From an uncultured Paracoccaceae bacterium (GTDB taxonomy: Bacteria > Pseudomonadota > Alphaproteobacteria > Rhodobacterales > Rhodobacteraceae): a stretch of DNA of 64,000 bases. Below are positions 9,430 to 18,945 of the stretch, in pieces. Below the pieces are notes generated by a model. It was not told where the DNA came from and ran no database searches. It saw only the letters and a program-made list of their open reading frames with translations. The stretch's first letter is position 1, and the number at the start of each line of letters is the position of its first letter. The DNA is taken from NCBI GenBank assembly GCA_947489705.1, contig CANLEQ010000008.1, positions 62,001-126,000 on the forward strand, given 5' to 3'. The translations under genes were made by a program, and so were the position numbers.

Positions 9430-10110
9430 TCAGCCCCCGAGGGCGCTCAGGGCGGCGGCGAGGCAGTCGCGCGGCAAAAGCACCAGCATGCCCGGCCCGT
9501 CGAAGGCCAGCGTGACCCGGCCCGTCGCGCGATTTGACGTCCCCGCCCTGCCACCGGGCGCGAAGGACAGCCCGTCGATCGGCCATTCGAGCCCCCGCGA
9601 CCGGCCGGTGATCTCGCACATCGGAAAGAGCGATACCCGCGTTCCCGGTGCGAGATCCAGCGCCGCCTTTGCCGGGGCCGCAAAGACGACATCCTCCGCA
9701 CCGATCAGCAGGCGGGGTCCGCCATAGCGCGCAAGGACGCTCAGCGCGGCCAGGGCATGGTCCATCCGGCCCCCGGTGAAGCCCAGCCCGAGGATCAGCG
9801 GCGCGTCGATCCGCGCGAGGCATTTCTCGAAATCCGTGCTGTCCTGTTCCCCGACGGGCCAGAGCCGCGAGGCGAGCCGGTCGCGCGACGCGGCGCTGAT
9901 GGAATCCATGTCGCCGATCACCCTGTCCGGAAGCAGGCCCGCCGCCAGAACATGCTCCGCCCCGCCATCCGCGGCGACGAGGCAGGGCGCATGTGCGAGC
10001 GCCCGGCGCAGATCGTCCCGCGCGACCGGACCGCCCCCCACCAGCGTCACGCCGGTCCCGACCGCCATCCGATCCCCCGGAATATCCGTCTCGTTCTCGT
10101 CGTCAGCCAC
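9430..10110 (-). CDS. Thiamine pyrophosphokinase
   Basis: The 226-residue protein transfers pyrophosphate from ATP to thiamine, making thiamine diphosphate. The N-terminal catalytic half shows VAADGGAEHVL and DRVIGDMDS, the conserved substrate and metal-binding motifs, followed by the DSTDFEKCL segment and GFTGGRMDHALA. The GTG at 10110 has a GAGG site seven bases upstream; an internal ATG at 10068 is a possible alternative. It runs divergently from the unrecognised gene starting at 10218. Confidence 0.9.
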   Translation of the reverse strand: MADDENETDIPGDRMAVGTGVTLVGGGPVARDDLRRALAHAPCLVAADGGAEHVLAAGLLPDRVIGDMDSISAASRDRLASRLWPVGEQDSTDFEKCLARIDAPLILGLGFTGGRMDHALAALSVLARYGGPRLLIGAEDVVFAAPAKAALDLAPGTRVSLFPMCEITGRSRGLEWPIDGLSFAPGGRAGTSNRATGRVTLAFDGPGMLVLLPRDCLAAALSALGG

Positions 10111-10217
10111 AATTTTGCCTCAAATTCGAGTCATCGTTCGCCCGGTTCGGTGGAAGTCGAGAGCCGCGGACACATTCCCCAATGTCCGTCGGTTCGCACG
10201 AGAAAGCGAGATGGCGA

Positions 10218-11582
10218 ATGGTCAATCCCGAGAAGATCCTCAGCGTTTCGTTCGGACACTTCTCCTGCACGCTGCAGGGATTCGACGATCCGCTGGCGAC
10301 GATGCGCGCGGTCGTGGACCATTTCCGGGATGTCGTGGCACAGGATGGCGCCTTCGGCGATGCGGAGCCGGCGCCCGGCGATCTGCTGCTCGAGCGGGTC
10401 GTGGAGCACGAGGCGGGCGAGGATGTCGCGGTCGATCTTGCCGACGGGACGATCATGCTGCGCCGGCACAACACGCCCGACGAGGCGTCGGATGCACAGG
10501 GCGCGCCGGCCTTCGGTGGGGCGGCCGGTGAAGACCCGCAAGACGTCCCCGACGCGGATCTGTCCTTGGGGGACGATCTGGACGGGCTGGAGCCGATCGA
10601 CGACGGATCCGATTGCCACCCGGTCGCCGCCGAGGACGCGCGTCCCGGCGCGGCGCAGGACGATCCGCGCGATTCGGTCCAGGCGTTCCTTGCCGAACTC
10701 GCCGACGACGGCGATCGGGCGGACGCGTCGATGCACGACCCGCGATCGCTGCCGAAGGAGGCAAAGGCTCCTGCGTCCTCCTCGGATGCACAGGACGAGG
10801 AGCCCGCGACGGAGCCGCGCGTCCCCCACGCCCTCGACGAGGATGTGCCGCCGTCCGGAGAGGATGCACCGGTCCCGGGCGCAGGCGGCGACCGGCGGGA
10901 AACCGACGCCGCGATCGACCGTCTGATGACCAAGACCGATATCGAGCTTTGCGATGCCGACGGGCATCGCCGCCGCTCGGCCATCGCGCATCTCAAGGCC
11001 GCCGTCGCCGCCACGCGGGCCGAAGCGCATCTCAAGGACGAACGGCGGCAAAAGGGGGACCGCCAGATCGGCCAGTTCCGCGACGATCTCGCCAGGGTCG
11101 TGCGCCCGAACCGGCCCGCCGCGAGGCCAGGGCACAGCTCCCGCCCCGATGTCGCAGCGAGCGCACGGGCCCAGACGCTGACCCTCACGGCGCGGCACCG
11201 CGTCGACAGGGATGGCGCGGGCCTGGCGGAAGGGATCTCCCCCGCCCGACCACGCCGGATCACGGTCGCGGATGCGGGCGACGCCGCGACCGGCAGCGGC
11301 TTTTCCGCCTTCGCCGCGCGTGTCGGGGCGGCTGAACTGCCCGACATGATCGAGGCGGCGGCGGCCTATGCGCTTGTGGTCGAGGGACGCGAGAGCCTCA
11401 CCCGGCCCGCGATCATGCGCCGCGCCGCGAGCGCCACGGGCAAGAACGTCAGCCGCGAGGAGACATTGCGCAGTTTCGGCGAGCTTCTGCGGTCCGGCCG
11501 CCTCAGGGAGCTGGCGCAGAACCGCTTCGCGATCGACCGCGATGCCGAGATCGTCGAGAAGGCCCGCGCCACGGCGCCTTGA
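10218..11582 (+). CDS. Unrecognised protein with a long disordered middle
   Basis: A 454-residue protein. The first 45 or so residues (FGHFSCTLQGFDDPLATMRAV and following) form a compact domain that I associate with a family conserved in Rhodobacterales and sometimes loosely named as chemotaxis-related; I see no CheA kinase motif. Residues from about 55 to 330 are acidic and rich in Asp, Ala and Pro, and look disordered, with a short charged helical segment near 230-290. The C-terminal 90 residues form a helical domain (AELPDMIEAAAAYA; RPAIMRRA). No signal peptide or membrane helix. It converges on the DUF2842 gene with a three-base gap. Function unknown. Confidence 0.8.
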   Translation: MVNPEKILSVSFGHFSCTLQGFDDPLATMRAVVDHFRDVVAQDGAFGDAEPAPGDLLLERVVEHEAGEDVAVDLADGTIMLRRHNTPDEASDAQGAPAFGGAAGEDPQDVPDADLSLGDDLDGLEPIDDGSDCHPVAAEDARPGAAQDDPRDSVQAFLAELADDGDRADASMHDPRSLPKEAKAPASSSDAQDEEPATEPRVPHALDEDVPPSGEDAPVPGAGGDRRETDAAIDRLMTKTDIELCDADGHRRRSAIAHLKAAVAATRAEAHLKDERRQKGDRQIGQFRDDLARVVRPNRPAARPGHSSRPDVAASARAQTLTLTARHRVDRDGAGLAEGISPARPRRITVADAGDAATGSGFSAFAARVGAAELPDMIEAAAAYALVVEGRESLTRPAIMRRAASATGKNVSREETLRSFGELLRSGRLRELAQNRFAIDRDAEIVEKARATAP

Positions 11583-11585
11583 GCG

Positions 11586-11807
11586 TCACTCCCGATCGTC
11601 GGGATCGGGCTGCCCGACGCCGCGAAAGACGTTGCGAAACGGCAGGGCCCAGAGAATGCCGAGCACGATGTAGACCCCGAGCTCGACCAGGATCGGCGGC
11701 CGGCCGAGCCATGTCACCACGCTCGACGCCACCACGATATAGACCGGCAGCCCCACCAGGAGGATGATCAGAGACCAGCGCCGTTTGGACTTGTGCGAAA
11801 GCGCCAT
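11586..11807 (-). CDS. DUF2842 small membrane protein
   Basis: The 73-residue product has two membrane helices (about 12-32 and 41-60) and a short acidic C-terminus, matching DUF2842 proteins of alphaproteobacteria. Its ATG overlaps the purA stop as TGATG, so it is expressed from the purA message. Nothing in the sequence shows a link to purine synthesis. Confidence 0.82.
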   Translation of the reverse strand: MALSHKSKRRWSLIILLVGLPVYIVVASSVVTWLGRPPILVELGVYIVLGILWALPFRNVFRGVGQPDPDDRE

Positions 11808-13099
11808 CAATCCGCGAACGGATCTTTGACGAGGATCGTGTCCTCCCGTTCGGGCGATGTCGACAGCATCGCGACCGGGCAGCCGATCAGCTCCTCGAGG
11901 CGCCGCACATACTTGATCGCTTCCGCCGGCAGGTCCGCCCAGCTGCGCGCCCCCGCCGTGGACGAGGTCCAGCCCGGCATCTCTTCGTATATGGGCGTGC
12001 AGCGGGCCTGCTTCTCCGACGCGGTGGGCAGGTAGTCCAGGCGCTCTCCGTCAAGGTCGTAGGCCACGCAGATCCTCAACGTCTCGAACCCGTCGAGAAC
12101 GTCGAGCTTGGTCAGCGCGATCCCCGAGATCCCCGAGATCGTGCAGGTCTGGCGCACCAGGCAGGCATCGAACCATCCGCAGCGCCGCTTGCGCCCCGTG
12201 GAGGTCCCGAATTCGTTGCCGCGCTCCCCGAGCTTCTCGCCGTCGGCATCCTTGAGCTCGGTCGGAAACGGCCCCTCGCCCACGCGCGTGGTGTAGGCCT
12301 TGACGATGCCGAGGGTGTAACCGACCGCGTCCGGGCCCATGCCCGTCCCCGTGGCCGCCTGCCCCGCCATCACGTTCGACGAGGTGACGAAGGGATAGGT
12401 CCCGAAATCGATGTCGAGCAGGGCACCCTGCGCCCCCTCGAAGAGGATGCGACTGCCCTCGCGCCGCTTCTCGGCCAGCACCTTCCAGACCGGCGCGGCA
12501 TAGGGAAGGATCTCCTCCGCGACGCCCTGGAGATCGGCGATCAAGCCATCGCGGTCGATCGGCTCGAGCCCCAGCCCGTTGCGCAGCGCATTGTGGTGCA
12601 CGAGGGCGCGGTCGACCCGCGCGGTCAGCGTGCCGGCATCCGCGAGATCGGCCACCCGGATGACGCGGCGCCCGACCTTGTCCTCGTAGGCGGGGCCGAT
12701 GCCGCGCCCGGTCGTGCCGATCTTGGCGACCGAGTTCTGCGCCTCGCGCGCGCGGTCGAGCTCGCCGTGGAACGGCAGGATCAGCGGCGTGTTCTCGGCG
12801 ATCATCAGCGTCTCGGGCGTGATCTCCACGCCCTGCGCGCGGATCGCCGCGATCTCGCGCACGAGATGCCACGGATCGAGCACGACGCCGTTGCCGATGA
12901 TCGACAGCTTGCCCTTGCGCACCACGCCCGACGGCAGCGCGTGGAGCTTGTAGACAGTGCCGTCGATGACCAGCGTGTGCCCGGCATTGTGGCCGCCCTG
13001 GAACCGGGCGACCACGTCCGCCCGTTCGCTCAGCCAGTCGACGATCTTGCCCTTGCCTTCGTCGCCCCACTGGGCGCCCACGACGACTACGTTGGCCAT
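11807..13099 (-). CDS. purA: Adenylosuccinate synthase
   Basis: The 430-residue enzyme joins IMP and aspartate using GTP, the first committed step to AMP. The N-terminus shows the GTP-binding [12 protein letters not shown] (about 10-21) and the GHNAGHT segment; the catalytic region with TGRGIGP and GTTGRG follows. The length matches the family (E. coli 432). The ATG at 13099 is correct because the open frame further upstream does not match the family. Confidence 0.97.
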   Translation of the reverse strand: MANVVVVGAQWGDEGKGKIVDWLSERADVVARFQGGHNAGHTLVIDGTVYKLHALPSGVVRKGKLSIIGNGVVLDPWHLVREIAAIRAQGVEITPETLMIAENTPLILPFHGELDRAREAQNSVAKIGTTGRGIGPAYEDKVGRRVIRVADLADAGTLTARVDRALVHHNALRNGLGLEPIDRDGLIADLQGVAEEILPYAAPVWKVLAEKRREGSRILFEGAQGALLDIDFGTYPFVTSSNVMAGQAATGTGMGPDAVGYTLGIVKAYTTRVGEGPFPTELKDADGEKLGERGNEFGTSTGRKRRCGWFDACLVRQTCTISGISGIALTKLDVLDGFETLRICVAYDLDGERLDYLPTASEKQARCTPIYEEMPGWTSSTAGARSWADLPAEAIKYVRRLEELIGCPVAMLSTSPEREDTILVKDPFAD

Positions 13100-13314
13100 T
13101 TGGCATTCTCCCTTACGGTCCCGCGCCCTGTTACCGAAGCGGCCGCGGGAGGGAAACAGGATTAATCTTCGCCCGGCCGGAAACCCTTTGTTTCCAAGAA
13201 AACCCCGCCACAATTTCGCCCCATAGGCTAAGAAATCGCTACCGAAAGGTGACCGTTGAAAGTGGGGTTTCGACGCAGCGCCCGACAACATCAATCGAAC
13301 AGGATGCTTGCATT

Positions 13315-14013
13315 ATGACCATCAAGACACTTTTGACCGCCGGCGTCGCCGCGTTTCTCCTGCCGCTCGCAGCATCGGCCTCGACCCTCGATTTCGCCGG
13401 CCCGACCAAGCTGTGGAACCAGGGCCAACTGGCCTTCGCCGATGCCGCATCGGGCCATTCCGCCAAGATCTTCGCGGGCAACCATGCAGGCCACGACGCG
13501 CCCTTCGCGCATCAGAAGGCATGCGGATACTGCGTCCTGCAGAGCGGCAACGGCCTCAGCATCCTGGGCAAGCATGACAAGAACCACGAGATCGACGGCA
13601 ACGAGTACCTGACGATCGAATTCGACGAGGCCGTCTTTCTCGACGCGATCTGGTTCAATTCCGCCGATTACTACGATCAGTTCGACATGGCGGTGGACAA
13701 TGTCGACCTCGATATCGCGGCGCTGTTCGGATCGGACTACATCAACGGGTCCTTCGGCGACGGTCTCGGCCTGCCCAGAAGCGATCTCAAGAGCACGTAT
13801 TCGACGGATTTCAAGGCCGATTTTGCGATGAACGGTGGAAGCCTTTTCGGAAGCACGTTCACCTTCTACACCGCCGACAAGCATGACAGCTACAAGATCG
13901 GCGCGCTGAGCTTCACGCCGATCTCTCCCGTGCCGCTGCCCGCCGGTGCCCTGCTGCTGCTGACCGGTTTCGGGGCCTTCGGCGCCATGCGTCACGCGAA
14001 ACGTCGCGCCTGA
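13315..14013 (+). CDS. Secreted protein with a VPLPA C-terminal sorting signal
   Basis: The 232-residue protein has an N-terminal signal peptide (about 1-22, ending ASA) and a C-terminal sorting tail: VPLPAG, a hydrophobic helix, then a basic RHAKRRA end. This is the PEP-CTERM-like VPLPA form found in Rhodobacterales, cleaved or anchored by an exosortase. The mature part is rich in Asp, Phe and aromatic residues with a CGYC pair near residue 67, and resembles a beta-sandwich secreted protein. An exosortase gene is not in this window. Likely a surface or matrix protein; its ligand is unknown. Confidence 0.85.
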   Translation: MTIKTLLTAGVAAFLLPLAASASTLDFAGPTKLWNQGQLAFADAASGHSAKIFAGNHAGHDAPFAHQKACGYCVLQSGNGLSILGKHDKNHEIDGNEYLTIEFDEAVFLDAIWFNSADYYDQFDMAVDNVDLDIAALFGSDYINGSFGDGLGLPRSDLKSTYSTDFKADFAMNGGSLFGSTFTFYTADKHDSYKIGALSFTPISPVPLPAGALLLLTGFGAFGAMRHAKRRA

Positions 14014-14089
14014 AGGGGTGGCCATCCGGGGTTGCTCGCGGTATGGGCAGCCCCTAGATAGCCGCTGATCTCAGCCCGAGGCCGCTCTT

Positions 14090-14452
14090 ATGGAAAACAT
14101 CGTTCTGATCGTGCATCTGATCCTGGCGCTCGCGCTGATCGGTGTGGTCCTGCTGCAACGCTCCGAAGGGGGCGGGCTCGGCGTCGGCGGTGGTGGCGGC
14201 GGCGCCATGTCCTCGCGTGCGGCGGCGACCGCTCTGGGAAAGATCACCTGGGGCCTCGCGGCGCTCTTCATCGTCACGTCCATCACCCTGACGGTCCTGG
14301 CCGCGCAGGACAGCGCGGGCACCTCGGTTATCGACCGCCTGAGCGGCGAGGATACCGGCGCCGACGTCACCACGCCGGACATTCCCGATGGCGACGGCCT
14401 GCTCCCGCCCCCGAGCTCCGACGAACCTCTGGTTCCGCCGCGCGCCGATTAA
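14090..14452 (+). CDS. secG: Preprotein translocase subunit SecG
   Basis: The 120-residue inner-membrane protein has two helices (about 3-20 and 55-72) joined by a Gly-rich loop (EGGGLGVGGGGGGAM), the hallmark of SecG. SecG assists SecYE and SecA in protein export. The C-terminal 45 residues are acidic and Pro-rich, as in other alphaproteobacteria. pyrG follows after 143 bases. Confidence 0.94.
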   Translation: MENIVLIVHLILALALIGVVLLQRSEGGGLGVGGGGGGAMSSRAAATALGKITWGLAALFIVTSITLTVLAAQDSAGTSVIDRLSGEDTGADVTTPDIPDGDGLLPPPSSDEPLVPPRAD

Positions 14453-14595
14453 TCCGTCGCCTGGTCCGGCGGCGTGGTTGCGGCATCGCGACCTTTGTTG
14501 TAAGTCCCAAATCCCGTGACGAACGGTTTTCAGCCGCTCGGGCGATTTGAAAAACGGCGTCATCAGGCTGCCGCTCACACGGGGAAATCGGCATA

Positions 14596-16239
14596 ATGGC
14601 GCGATACGTTTTCATCACCGGCGGCGTGGTTTCGAGCCTTGGCAAGGGGCTCGCCTCGGCCGCTCTGGGCGCACTCCTGCAGGCGCGCGGCTTTTCCGTC
14701 CGGCTGCGCAAGCTCGACCCGTATCTCAATGTCGATCCCGGCACGATGAGCCCGTTCGAGCATGGCGAGGTCTTCGTCACCGATGACGGGGCCGAGACCG
14801 ATCTCGACCTCGGCCATTACGAGCGTTTCACCGGCGTCGCCGCGCGCGCCACCGACAGCGTCTCGTCGGGGCGGATCTATTCCAGCGTCCTCGAGAAGGA
14901 ACGCCGCGGCGATTATCTCGGCAAGACGATCCAGGTCATTCCGCACGTCACCGACGAGATAAAGGATTTTCTGCGGGTCGGCGCGGACGAGGTCGATTTC
15001 ATGCTGTGCGAGATCGGCGGCACCGTCGGCGACATCGAGGGCCTGCCCTTCTTCGAGGCGATCCGCCAGTTCGGCCAGGAGCGGCCGCGCGGACAATGCA
15101 TCTTCATGCACCTGACCCTGCTTCCCTGGATCGCGGCGAGCGGCGAGCTCAAGACCAAGCCCACGCAGCACAGCGTGAAGGAGCTCCGCTCGATCGGCAT
15201 CGCGCCCGATGTCCTCGTCTGCCGCTCCGAACGCCCGATCCCCGAGAAGGAGCGCGAGAAGCTCGCCCTCTTCTGCAACGTGCGTCCCGATTCGGTGATC
15301 GCCGCCTATGACCTCAAGTCGATCTACGAGGCGCCGCTGGCCTATCACCGCGAGGGCATGGACCAGGCCGTCCTCGACGCGTTCGGCATCTCCCCCGCAC
15401 CCAAGCCCAATCTCGCGCGATGGGACGACGTGGCCGACCGGGTCTTCAACCCCGAAGGCGAGGTGAAGATTGCCATCGTCGGTAAGTACACCCAGCTTGA
15501 GGATGCCTACAAGTCGATCGCCGAGGCGCTCACCCACGGCGGCATGGCCAACCGCGTGAAGGTCTGCATCGAATGGGTCGATGCCGAACTCTTCGAACGC
15601 GAGGATCCGGCGCCCTATCTCGAAGGGTTCCACGCCATCCTCGTGCCCGGCGGCTTCGGAGAGCGCGGCACCGAGGGCAAGATCAAGGCCGCGCAATTCG
15701 CGCGCGAGCACAACGTTCCCTATCTCGGGATATGCCTCGGCATGCAGATGGCGGTGGTCGAGGCCGCGCGCAATCTCGCCGGCATGCACAAGGCCGGCAG
15801 CCAGGAATTCGACCACGAAGCGGGCCAGGCCCGGTTCGAGCCGGTGATCTTTCACCTCAAGGAGTGGATCAAGGACAACCAGAAGATCGCCCGCGACGTC
15901 CTGGACCAGAAGGGCGGCACGATGCGCCTCGGATCCTACAGCGCGACGCTGAAGGAGGGCTCGAAGGTCGCGGAGGTCTATGGCACCCACCGGATCGAGG
16001 AACGGCATCGCCACCGCTACGAGGTGGATGTGAAGTATCGCGAGGCCCTTGAGGGTCACGGGCTTTGCTTCTCGGGCATGTCCCCCGACGGGCGCCTGCC
16101 GGAGATCGTCGAGGTGACGGGGCATCCGTGGTTCATCGGTGTCCAGTTCCACCCGGAACTGAAATCGAAGCCGTTCGCGCCGCACCCGCTCTTCGCCGAT
16201 TTCGTCCGTGCCGCCACGGAGATCAGTCGACTGGTCTGA
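14596..16239 (+). CDS. pyrG: CTP synthase
   Basis: The 547-residue enzyme aminates UTP to CTP using glutamine. The N-terminal synthetase half starts with [17 protein letters not shown] (P-loop) and carries [12 protein letters not shown]. The C-terminal class I glutamine amidotransferase half has the nucleophile Cys380 in GICLGMQ and the His/Glu pair in GVQFHPE near the end. Length and both domains are complete. Confidence 0.98.
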   Translation: MARYVFITGGVVSSLGKGLASAALGALLQARGFSVRLRKLDPYLNVDPGTMSPFEHGEVFVTDDGAETDLDLGHYERFTGVAARATDSVSSGRIYSSVLEKERRGDYLGKTIQVIPHVTDEIKDFLRVGADEVDFMLCEIGGTVGDIEGLPFFEAIRQFGQERPRGQCIFMHLTLLPWIAASGELKTKPTQHSVKELRSIGIAPDVLVCRSERPIPEKEREKLALFCNVRPDSVIAAYDLKSIYEAPLAYHREGMDQAVLDAFGISPAPKPNLARWDDVADRVFNPEGEVKIAIVGKYTQLEDAYKSIAEALTHGGMANRVKVCIEWVDAELFEREDPAPYLEGFHAILVPGGFGERGTEGKIKAAQFAREHNVPYLGICLGMQMAVVEAARNLAGMHKAGSQEFDHEAGQARFEPVIFHLKEWIKDNQKIARDVLDQKGGTMRLGSYSATLKEGSKVAEVYGTHRIEERHRHRYEVDVKYREALEGHGLCFSGMSPDGRLPEIVEVTGHPWFIGVQFHPELKSKPFAPHPLFADFVRAATEISRLV

Positions 16240-16262
16240 GCCGTCACGTTCTCGTGCCCGCG

Positions 16263-16288
16263 GGAACAAGCCCCGAACCATGTGCATT
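16263..16288 (+). promoter_or_regulatory. Possible EcfG-type (general stress) promoter before the CsbD gene
   Basis: GGAAC at 16263-16267 is followed after 17 bases by CATT at 16285-16288. The alphaproteobacterial EcfG consensus is GGAAC, 16-17 bases, CGTT, so one base differs. It lies about 40 bases before the ATG of a stress-type gene. Seen by eye only. Confidence 0.35.
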
Positions 16289-16327
16289 TTCTCAACGTCG
16301 CACAATCGCGGTTTACGGGAGACGATC

Positions 16328-16501
16328 ATGAACGAGAACAAGGCAAAAGGCGCCGTCAAGGATGCTGGTGGCAAGGCGAAGGAAACGCTCGGAAACGCCA
16401 CGGACAACAAGCGGCTCGAGAATGAAGGCAAGGCCGATCAGGTCGAGGGCAAGGCCCAAAAGACCGTCGGCGAAGTCGAGCGCGCCGTCAAAGGCAAGTA
16501 G
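16328..16501 (+). CDS. CsbD-family stress protein
   Basis: A 57-residue hydrophilic protein rich in Lys, Gly, Ala and Glu, with the repeating GxAKxxxGxAT pattern of CsbD proteins. CsbD members are induced by general stress in many bacteria, and their biochemical role is unknown. GGGAGA precedes the ATG by about five bases. The gene is its own unit, closed by the hairpin at 16557. Confidence 0.88.
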   Translation: MNENKAKGAVKDAGGKAKETLGNATDNKRLENEGKADQVEGKAQKTVGEVERAVKGK

Positions 16502-16556
16502 CGTTCCGCCGTCTGGCGGCGCTTGCCTGTCAACAATACCGAGTTTTTGAAACAAC

Positions 16557-16581
16557 AAAGCCGGCCTCTATGGCCGGCTTT
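16557..16581. terminator. Bidirectional terminator between csbD and the MipA gene
   Basis: A perfect 10-bp stem (AAAGCCGGCC / GGCCGGCTTT) with a five-base loop lies between two convergent genes. T-containing tails follow on both strands, so it can end transcription from both sides. Confidence 0.85.
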
Positions 16582-16602
16582 CTTGTATCCGGATGGAGCG
16601 GA

Positions 16603-17418
16603 TCAGAAGTCGAGAGTGATCTGTCGCGTGACCCCAAGCCGAAGCCCATACTGATCGCGGTCGCCCTGCTGGACGATGGGGCTGTCTTCGGCATCGCCCG
16701 TGAACCTGTCCCAGGTAACCGCACCCTCGACGCCCCACCGGTCGTTGATCTCGTAGCTTGCGCCGAGTTCGATCCCCGCGCTCAGCACGCCACCATCCGC
16801 CTCATAGGCGGTGAAGGCGCTGTTCGCGGCCTCGGCATCGCTGATCCCGAAATAGGTATCGGCGTAATCGCCGGACCCCACGAGCATGCGCGGGCCCAAC
16901 GTCACCGTGAGGCGCTCGGTCGGATAGGCCTTCACGTCCGCACCGACTTCGCCAACGAAACTCTCGTGCCCGGTCACGCCATAGCGCACATCCGCGAAGG
17001 CGTTGAACCGATAGGAGGAATAACCGAGGCCGAGCCCGAGCTCGATCGAATCATCGACATCGTCGAGCCCTTCGAGCTCCGAATTGTCGTCCGCACTGCG
17101 CTCGTCGATATAGCGGAACGATCCCCGCAGTCCGAGACCGTAGCCGGGATTGCTCGGATCCGCGCTGCCGAACTCACGCCCCAGAAGCCGGGCATAGCCG
17201 AACCGAAACCCGAAATCGGGCCCGATCGTGTAATCGTCGGATCCGAAATAGTCGGGCGCCGTCGCCACGCCGCCGCGCAGCGTGAAGATCAGGTCCGGTG
17301 TCTCCGGTGCGGGGGCCTGGTAAGCCGGCTGCGCATCGGCCACGGGCATCGTCAGATCCCCCGCCGCGGCGATACCGGGCAGAAGCGACAACAGGGTGGC
17401 TGCAACAATTCGAGACAT
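16603..17418 (-). CDS. MipA/OmpV-family outer membrane protein
   Basis: The 271-residue protein has a signal peptide (about 1-19, cut after AAA) and alternating beta-strand patterns typical of a beta-barrel, ending in an aromatic residue (LDF). Features such as GGVATAPDYFGSDDY and the closing RQITLDF fit the MipA/OmpV family of scaffolding or porin-like proteins. It is monocistronic and converges with csbD at a shared terminator. Its cargo or partner is not shown. Confidence 0.85.
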   Translation of the reverse strand: MSRIVAATLLSLLPGIAAAGDLTMPVADAQPAYQAPAPETPDLIFTLRGGVATAPDYFGSDDYTIGPDFGFRFGYARLLGREFGSADPSNPGYGLGLRGSFRYIDERSADDNSELEGLDDVDDSIELGLGLGYSSYRFNAFADVRYGVTGHESFVGEVGADVKAYPTERLTVTLGPRMLVGSGDYADTYFGISDAEAANSAFTAYEADGGVLSAGIELGASYEINDRWGVEGAVTWDRFTGDAEDSPIVQQGDRDQYGLRLGVTRQITLDF

Positions 17419-17548
17419 TGGCTATCCGCATTCCGTAACTTGGGTGTCCTCATAGCGTTCCAACTCGCGGTCGAACAGGGGGTTGCGCCAAATTAACGGT
17501 GAACTGTCCGGCCTTGGCGTTTGTGCAACAGCAGGTTATGTAAAGGCC

Positions 17549-17989
17549 ATGTTTGCCGATCTTCTCAAGCGTCTCACGGCGCCGGAACCCGAAACCTTGC
17601 CCGAAGGCGACGCTCGCCTGTCGCTCGCGGCCCTTCTGGTCCGGCTGGCCCGCTCCGATGGCGAGTATGCGACGACCGAGATCGTGCGCATCGACCGCGT
17701 CCTTTCGAAACGCTACGGCCTTTCGCCCGACGAGGCGGCCGATCTCAGGGTCGAGGCCGAAACGCTCGAGGCCGAGGCGCCCGATACGGTGCGGTTCACC
17801 CGTGCGATCAAGGACAGCGTGCCCTACGAAGAGCGGATGAACGTGATCGAAGCGCTTTGGAACGTCGTGCTTGCCGATGGCGAACGTGACGAGGAGGAAA
17901 ACTCGATCATGCGGATGATCGCGCCGATGCTCGGCGTGAACGACCGTGACAGCAACATGGCGAGACGTCGCGTCGAAGGCCGCAAGTGA
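17549..17989 (+). CDS. TerB-like (TerB/YwqB type) protein
   Basis: A 146-residue cytosolic helical protein with the TerB pattern: a helix starting at LSLAALLVRLARSDGEY (about 27-43), the acidic repeat ERMNVIEALWNVVLADGERDEEENSIMRMIAPMLGV, and paired acidic residues typical of metal-binding TerB. Such proteins are linked to tellurite resistance and membrane stress, though single-domain copies in alphaproteobacteria are uncharacterised. Its stop overlaps the GTG of the ABC ATPase gene, so it is coupled to an amino-acid importer. Confidence 0.8.
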   Translation: MFADLLKRLTAPEPETLPEGDARLSLAALLVRLARSDGEYATTEIVRIDRVLSKRYGLSPDEAADLRVEAETLEAEAPDTVRFTRAIKDSVPYEERMNVIEALWNVVLADGERDEEENSIMRMIAPMLGVNDRDSNMARRRVEGRK

Positions 17990-18798
17990 CGGGCGCAGCG
18001 CCGGGTTCCGCGATCGCGGACAAGACGGCGGCCGAAACGACGCCGGTTCTCGCGATCAGCGGCCTGCACAAGTCCTACGGCGATCTCGAAGTGCTCAAGG
18101 GCGTCGATCTCGTCGCGCCGCGCGGACATGTGGTCTCGCTGATCGGCTCGTCCGGGTCCGGCAAGTCGACGCTGTTGCGATGTGCCAACCTTCTGGAGAA
18201 CAGCCAGGAGGGCGAGATCGCCTTCGAGGGCGAACCCGTCTCGTGGCGCGGCCACGGGCCGGCCCGGCGGCCGGCCGATCCCAGACAGGTCACCCGCATC
18301 CGCACCAACCTGTCGATGGTGTTCCAGCAATTCAATCTCTGGGCGCACATGACGATCCTGCAAAACGTCATGGAGGCGCCGGTCACCGTCCTCGGCCGGC
18401 CCCGGTCCGAGGTGGAAAGCGCCGCGCGCAGCTATCTCGACAAGGTCGGCATCGGCGACAAGTGCGACGTCTATCCCGCCCAGCTTTCCGGAGGTCAGCA
18501 GCAGCGCGCCGCCATCGCGCGGGCCCTCTGCATGGAACCGCGGGCGATCCTCTTCGACGAGCCGACATCGGCGCTCGACCCCGAACTCGAGCAGGAGGTC
18601 GTCCGCGTCATCAAGGGTTTGGCCGAGGAAGGCCGCACGATGGTGATCGTCACCCACGACATGGCCATGGCGCGCGATTGCAGCGATCACGTCATCTTCC
18701 TGCATCAAGGTCTCGTCGAGGAAGAAGGCCCGCCGGACCGCCTGTTCGGCGCGCCCGAAAGCGTGCGGCTGCGCGGATTCCTCTCGTCCACCGCCTGA
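17986..18798 (+). CDS. Polar amino-acid ABC importer, ATPase subunit
   Basis: The 270-residue ATP-binding subunit of a HisP/GlnQ-type importer. Walker A GSSGSGKST, the Q loop (NLSMVFQQFNLW), signature LSGGQQQR and Walker B ILFDEPTSALD are all present. A 20-residue polar extension precedes the core. GTG start overlaps the TerB stop. It is followed by its binding protein and two permeases, making a complete importer. Confidence 0.95.
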   Translation: MTGAAPGSAIADKTAAETTPVLAISGLHKSYGDLEVLKGVDLVAPRGHVVSLIGSSGSGKSTLLRCANLLENSQEGEIAFEGEPVSWRGHGPARRPADPRQVTRIRTNLSMVFQQFNLWAHMTILQNVMEAPVTVLGRPRSEVESAARSYLDKVGIGDKCDVYPAQLSGGQQQRAAIARALCMEPRAILFDEPTSALDPELEQEVVRVIKGLAEEGRTMVIVTHDMAMARDCSDHVIFLHQGLVEEEGPPDRLFGAPESVRLRGFLSSTA

Positions 18799-18945
18799 TC
18801 TCGCGGCAATCGCTTGTCAAATCGGCGCATGCGAGGCAATTTCCGCGGCGGCACACTTGCCAAGCGCATCGCTTCGCTCGACTCTGCTGCGACAGCAGGG
18901 ACCCGCAACAGCAAGGGCCCGCATGACCAACGGGAGACTACCATC

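Noticed and set aside
14028-14054. A hairpin after the VPLPA gene as a terminator
   Set aside because: The stem needs a G-T pair and there is no T run.
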